Positions 61,497 to 64,000 of a DNA stretch of 64,000 bases are shown piece after piece. Source of the stretch: Nocardioides donggukensis (GTDB taxonomy: Bacteria; Actinomycetota; Actinomycetes; Propionibacteriales; Nocardioidaceae); contig NZ_JACYXZ010000001.1 of assembly GCF_014842875.1 (NCBI RefSeq), positions 992,001 through 1,056,000 on the forward strand. Direction: 5' to 3'. The notes below the pieces were generated by a model. That model saw only the letters and a list, made by a program, of their open reading frames with translations, did no database searches and was not told the origin of the DNA. Position 1 is the first letter of the stretch. The number at the start of each line of letters is the position of its first letter. The translations under genes were made by a program, and so were the position numbers.

Positions 61497-63728
61497 ATGA
61501 CCGGGATCACCCTCGACTCCCCGATCGCCACCGTCCTGGGCGCCTCGGCCAAGGACAAGGCCAAGACCACCTCGCTGGAGAAGTCGCTCGGCCTGCGGAC
61601 GGTCGGGGACCTGCTCTGGCACTTCCCGCGCACCTACCTGAAGACGGGGGAGGTCACCGAGGTGCGCCGCCTCGAGGAGGGCCAGCCGCTGACGATCGTG
61701 GGGCGGGTCCGGCACAGCCGGCTGGTGAGCGGCCGCACGCCCCGCGTCGAGGCGCTGCTCGAGACCGACGGCCCGCCGCTCCGGCTGACGATCTTCGCCC
61801 GCAGGCCCCGGATCGCCGAGTGGCAGCTCGGCCGGCTGCCGGCCGGCAGCACGGGGGTGTTCACCGGCAAGGTCGGGCGGTTCCAGGACGAGTGGCAGCT
61901 GACCAACCCGCAGATGGTGATGTTCGGCGAGGACGAGACCAAGGCCGCCTCCGCCCGGCAGATGGTCGAGACGATCAAGGCGCTGTTCCCGATCTACCGG
62001 GTCACCGGCGCGGTGCAGACCTGGGACGTCGCCCGGGTGGTCGCCTTCGCGCTGACCGTGGTCGACGAGCTCCCCGACCTGCTGCCGGCCGACCTGCGGG
62101 AGCGGCAGGGGCTGCCCGACGTGCACACGGCCATGCGCTGGATCCACACCCCGGACGACTGGGCCCAGGTGGGGGCCGCCCGCAAGCGGTTCCGCTTCGA
62201 GGAGGCACTGGTCACCCAGCTGCTCCTCGCCCGCCGACGGGCAGCGGTCCGCGCGCTCGGCGCCCGACCGCGCACCGGCGGCGGCCCCCTGCTGGCGACC
62301 TTCGACTCCCGGCTGCCGTTCGAGCTCACTCGCGGGCAGGTCGACGTCGGCCGCGAGATCGAGGCGGACCTCGGCCGGGAGCACCCGATGAGCCGCCTGC
62401 TGCAGGGCGAGGTCGGCTCCGGCAAGACCCTGGTCGCGCTGCGGGCCATGCTGCGGGTCGTGGACTCGGGCGGGCAGGCCGCGCTGCTGGCCCCGACCGA
62501 GGTGCTCGCCCAGCAGCACCACCGCTCGATCACCGCCATGCTCGGCGACCTGGCGGCCGGCGGCATGCTCGGCGGCGCGGAGGAGGGCACCGACGTCGCG
62601 CTGCTCACCGGCTCGATGGGCCGCAAGGCCCGGCAGGAGACGATGCTGCGGATGGCGTCGGGGGAGGCGGGGATCGTCGTCGGGACGCACGCACTGCTGG
62701 AGGACCGGGTGCAGTTCGCCGACCTCGGCCTCGTCGTCGTCGACGAGCAGCACCGGTTCGGCGTCGAGCAGCGGGCCGCGCTCACGGACAAGGCGGGCAG
62801 CCCTCCACACCTGCTGGTGATGACCGCGACCCCGATCCCGCGCACGGTCGCGATGACCGTCTTCGGCGACCTCGAGGTCTCGACCCTGCGCGAGCTGCCC
62901 GCCGGTCGGGCTCCCGTCCAGAGCACGGTGGTGCCGCTGCGGGAGCAGCCGCACTGGCTCGAGCGGGTGTGGGCCCGGGTCCGCGAGGAGGCGGGCCGGG
63001 GCCAGCAGACCTACGTGGTCTGCCCCCGGATCGGGGGTGACGAGGCCGAGGAGGGCCAGGTCGACCAGGTCGACGTCACGGAGGAGGGCGCGGTGCTGCC
63101 GGCGGCGCGCGAGGGGGAGCTGTCGGCGGTCGAGGAGGTGGCCCCCCGGCTCGCGGAGGGGCCGCTGGCGGGGCTCAGGGTCGAGCGGCTGCACGGCCGG
63201 CTGCCTGCGGAGGAGAAGGACCGGGTGATGCGGGACTTCGCCGCGGGGAGGATCGACGTCCTGGTCGCCACGACCGTGATCGAGGTGGGCGTGGACGTGG
63301 CCAACGCGACCACGATGGTGCTGCTCGACGCCGACCGGTTCGGTGTCTCGCAGCTGCACCAGCTGCGCGGCCGGGTCGGTCGCGGGGGACTGCCCGGGCT
63401 GTGCCTGCTGGTGTCCCATGCCGAGCCCGGCAGCCAGGCGATGGAGCGGCTCGCCGCGGTCGCCGCGACTGCCGACGGCTTCGAGCTCTCCCGGGTGGAC
63501 CTCGAGCAGCGCCACGAGGGTGACGTGCTCGGCTCCTCCCAGTCCGGCTTCAGGTCCGGCCTGCGCCAGCTGAGGGTGCTGCGCGACGAGAAGACGATCG
63601 TGGCCGCGCGGTCCGAGGCCGAGGCGCTGCTGGCCGAGGACCCGCTGCTGGCCGGCCTCCCGCTGCTGGGCGCGGCCGTCGACGACCTCGAGCGCGACCA
63701 GCGCAGCGACTACCTGGAGCGCTCGTGA
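61497..63728 (+). CDS. recG: ATP-dependent DNA helicase RecG
   Basis: RecG remodels stalled replication forks and Holliday junctions. The 743-residue protein has an N-terminal wedge/OB region (about 60-190, [13 protein letters not shown]), helicase motif I GEVGSGKT, motif II DEQHRFG (DEQH box), motif [12 protein letters not shown], a C-terminal helicase domain with [14 protein letters not shown] and QLRGRVGRG, and a TRG-type tail. An acidic insertion of about 35 residues ([13 protein letters not shown] onward) lengthens it relative to E. coli RecG, as in mycobacterial forms. Start ATG 61497 follows the DAK gene by 16 bases. The stop overlaps the next start. Confidence 0.96.
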   Translation: MTGITLDSPIATVLGASAKDKAKTTSLEKSLGLRTVGDLLWHFPRTYLKTGEVTEVRRLEEGQPLTIVGRVRHSRLVSGRTPRVEALLETDGPPLRLTIFARRPRIAEWQLGRLPAGSTGVFTGKVGRFQDEWQLTNPQMVMFGEDETKAASARQMVETIKALFPIYRVTGAVQTWDVARVVAFALTVVDELPDLLPADLRERQGLPDVHTAMRWIHTPDDWAQVGAARKRFRFEEALVTQLLLARRRAAVRALGARPRTGGGPLLATFDSRLPFELTRGQVDVGREIEADLGREHPMSRLLQGEVGSGKTLVALRAMLRVVDSGGQAALLAPTEVLAQQHHRSITAMLGDLAAGGMLGGAEEGTDVALLTGSMGRKARQETMLRMASGEAGIVVGTHALLEDRVQFADLGLVVVDEQHRFGVEQRAALTDKAGSPPHLLVMTATPIPRTVAMTVFGDLEVSTLRELPAGRAPVQSTVVPLREQPHWLERVWARVREEAGRGQQTYVVCPRIGGDEAEEGQVDQVDVTEEGAVLPAAREGELSAVEEVAPRLAEGPLAGLRVERLHGRLPAEEKDRVMRDFAAGRIDVLVATTVIEVGVDVANATTMVLLDADRFGVSQLHQLRGRVGRGGLPGLCLLVSHAEPGSQAMERLAAVAATADGFELSRVDLEQRHEGDVLGSSQSGFRSGLRQLRVLRDEKTIVAARSEAEALLAEDPLLAGLPLLGAAVDDLERDQRSDYLERS

Positions 63729-64000
63729 CCCGGATCATCGGCGGCAGCGCCGGCGGGCGACGGCTGCGGACGCCGCCGGGCAGCGCGACCCGGCCCACCA
63801 GCGACCGAGTGCGCGAGGCCTTGTTCTCCGCCCTTGAGGCCAGGGTCGGCACGCTCTCCGGGCTCCGCTTCCTCGACCTCTACGCCGGGTCCGGCGCGAT
63901 CGGCCTCGAGGCCCGGTCCAGGGGAGCCGCCGCGGTCACCCTCGTCGAGCGGGACCGGCGCACCGCCCGGCTGATCTCCGAGAACGCGACCGCACTGGGC
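63725..64000 (+). CDS. rsmD: 16S rRNA (guanine966-N2)-methyltransferase, 5' part
   Basis: The first 92 residues of RsmD, which methylates G966 of 16S rRNA with SAM. The start [19 protein letters not shown] and the [14 protein letters not shown] segment are diagnostic. The SAM motif is [15 protein letters not shown], followed by VTLVERDRR. The GTG start overlaps the recG TGA by two bases. The gene is cut by the window end. A recG-rsmD order (usually with coaD next) is typical of actinobacteria. Confidence 0.92.
   Translation, partial: MTRIIGGSAGGRRLRTPPGSATRPTSDRVREALFSALEARVGTLSGLRFLDLYAGSGAIGLEARSRGAAAVTLVERDRRTARLISENATALG

Overview
The window is about 64 kb of very GC-rich chromosomal DNA. 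Base composition, GTG starts, leaderless-looking promoters, mycothiol-era actinobacterial protein families and gene order all point to a high-GC actinobacterium, most likely Nocardioidaceae (Nocardioides-like). The order gatB - ilvBNC - serA - leuB - FAH/gltX - leuCD - hupB - cofC(fbiD) - gpsA - ddl - DUF3515 - thiL - DAK protein - recG - rsmD parallels a core chromosomal region known in Mycobacterium tuberculosis, so this is mostly vertically inherited core genome. No insertion sequence, prophage, plasmid gene or CRISPR array was found.

Layout. 1-12 kb: 3' end of gatB, a repeat-filled gap, a minus-strand block (PQQ sugar dehydrogenase lipoprotein, alpha/beta hydrolase, small protein, EamA exporter), then a plus-strand run (beta-propeller, SRPBCC, ilvD, kynureninase, VOC, S9 peptidase, pterin dehydratase-VOC fusion). 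12-21 kb: attenuator-controlled ilvBNC, an orphan sensor kinase coupled to a FrnE-type oxidoreductase, and serA. 21-26 kb: MocR regulator with divergent YczE protein, a cNMP/CBS/DUF294 protein with an exonuclease, and a methyltransferase. 26-34 kb: leader peptide, 41-residue protein, leuB, ilvE, a Ser/Thr kinase, a second attenuator and citramalate synthase. 34-40 kb: a TetR/flavin reductase pair, the biotin transporter bioYMN with its regulator bioQ, an NhaC antiporter, and a gene carrying an in-frame repeat expansion. 40-51 kb: FAH, gltX, CPBP protease, tRNA-Gln and tRNA-Glu, Ada-AlkA and Ogt alkylation repair, IclR regulator with leuCD. 51-64 kb: lysine-rich HU, F420 gene cofC, plsC-gpsA, a Cys/Met PLP enzyme, pyrE, ddl, thiL, rpmB, DAK protein, recG and the start of rsmD.

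How the genes work together. The dominant theme is branched-chain amino acid synthesis: ilvD, ilvB, ilvN, ilvC, leuB, ilvE, cimA, leuC and leuD are all here in four separate units. Three units are preceded by short reading frames rich in Leu, Val or Ile codons. Two of these are followed by a hairpin with a U run (ilvB and cimA), and the third by a strong hairpin without one (leuB). This is the architecture of ribosome-mediated attenuation. leuCD instead faces an IclR regulator. gatB, gltX and the two tRNA genes belong together functionally through the indirect Gln-tRNA pathway.

The most interesting signals are: a short dispersed palindromic repeat that sits inside a coding sequence, where part of it has been tandemly amplified in frame into a decapeptide repeat; a recurrent overlap of upstream stop codons with the -10 boxes of leaderless downstream genes; two intergenic repeat families lying between convergent genes; and an unannotated 41-residue protein between the leu leader and leuB. 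All functions are from reading the sequence; no database search was run.
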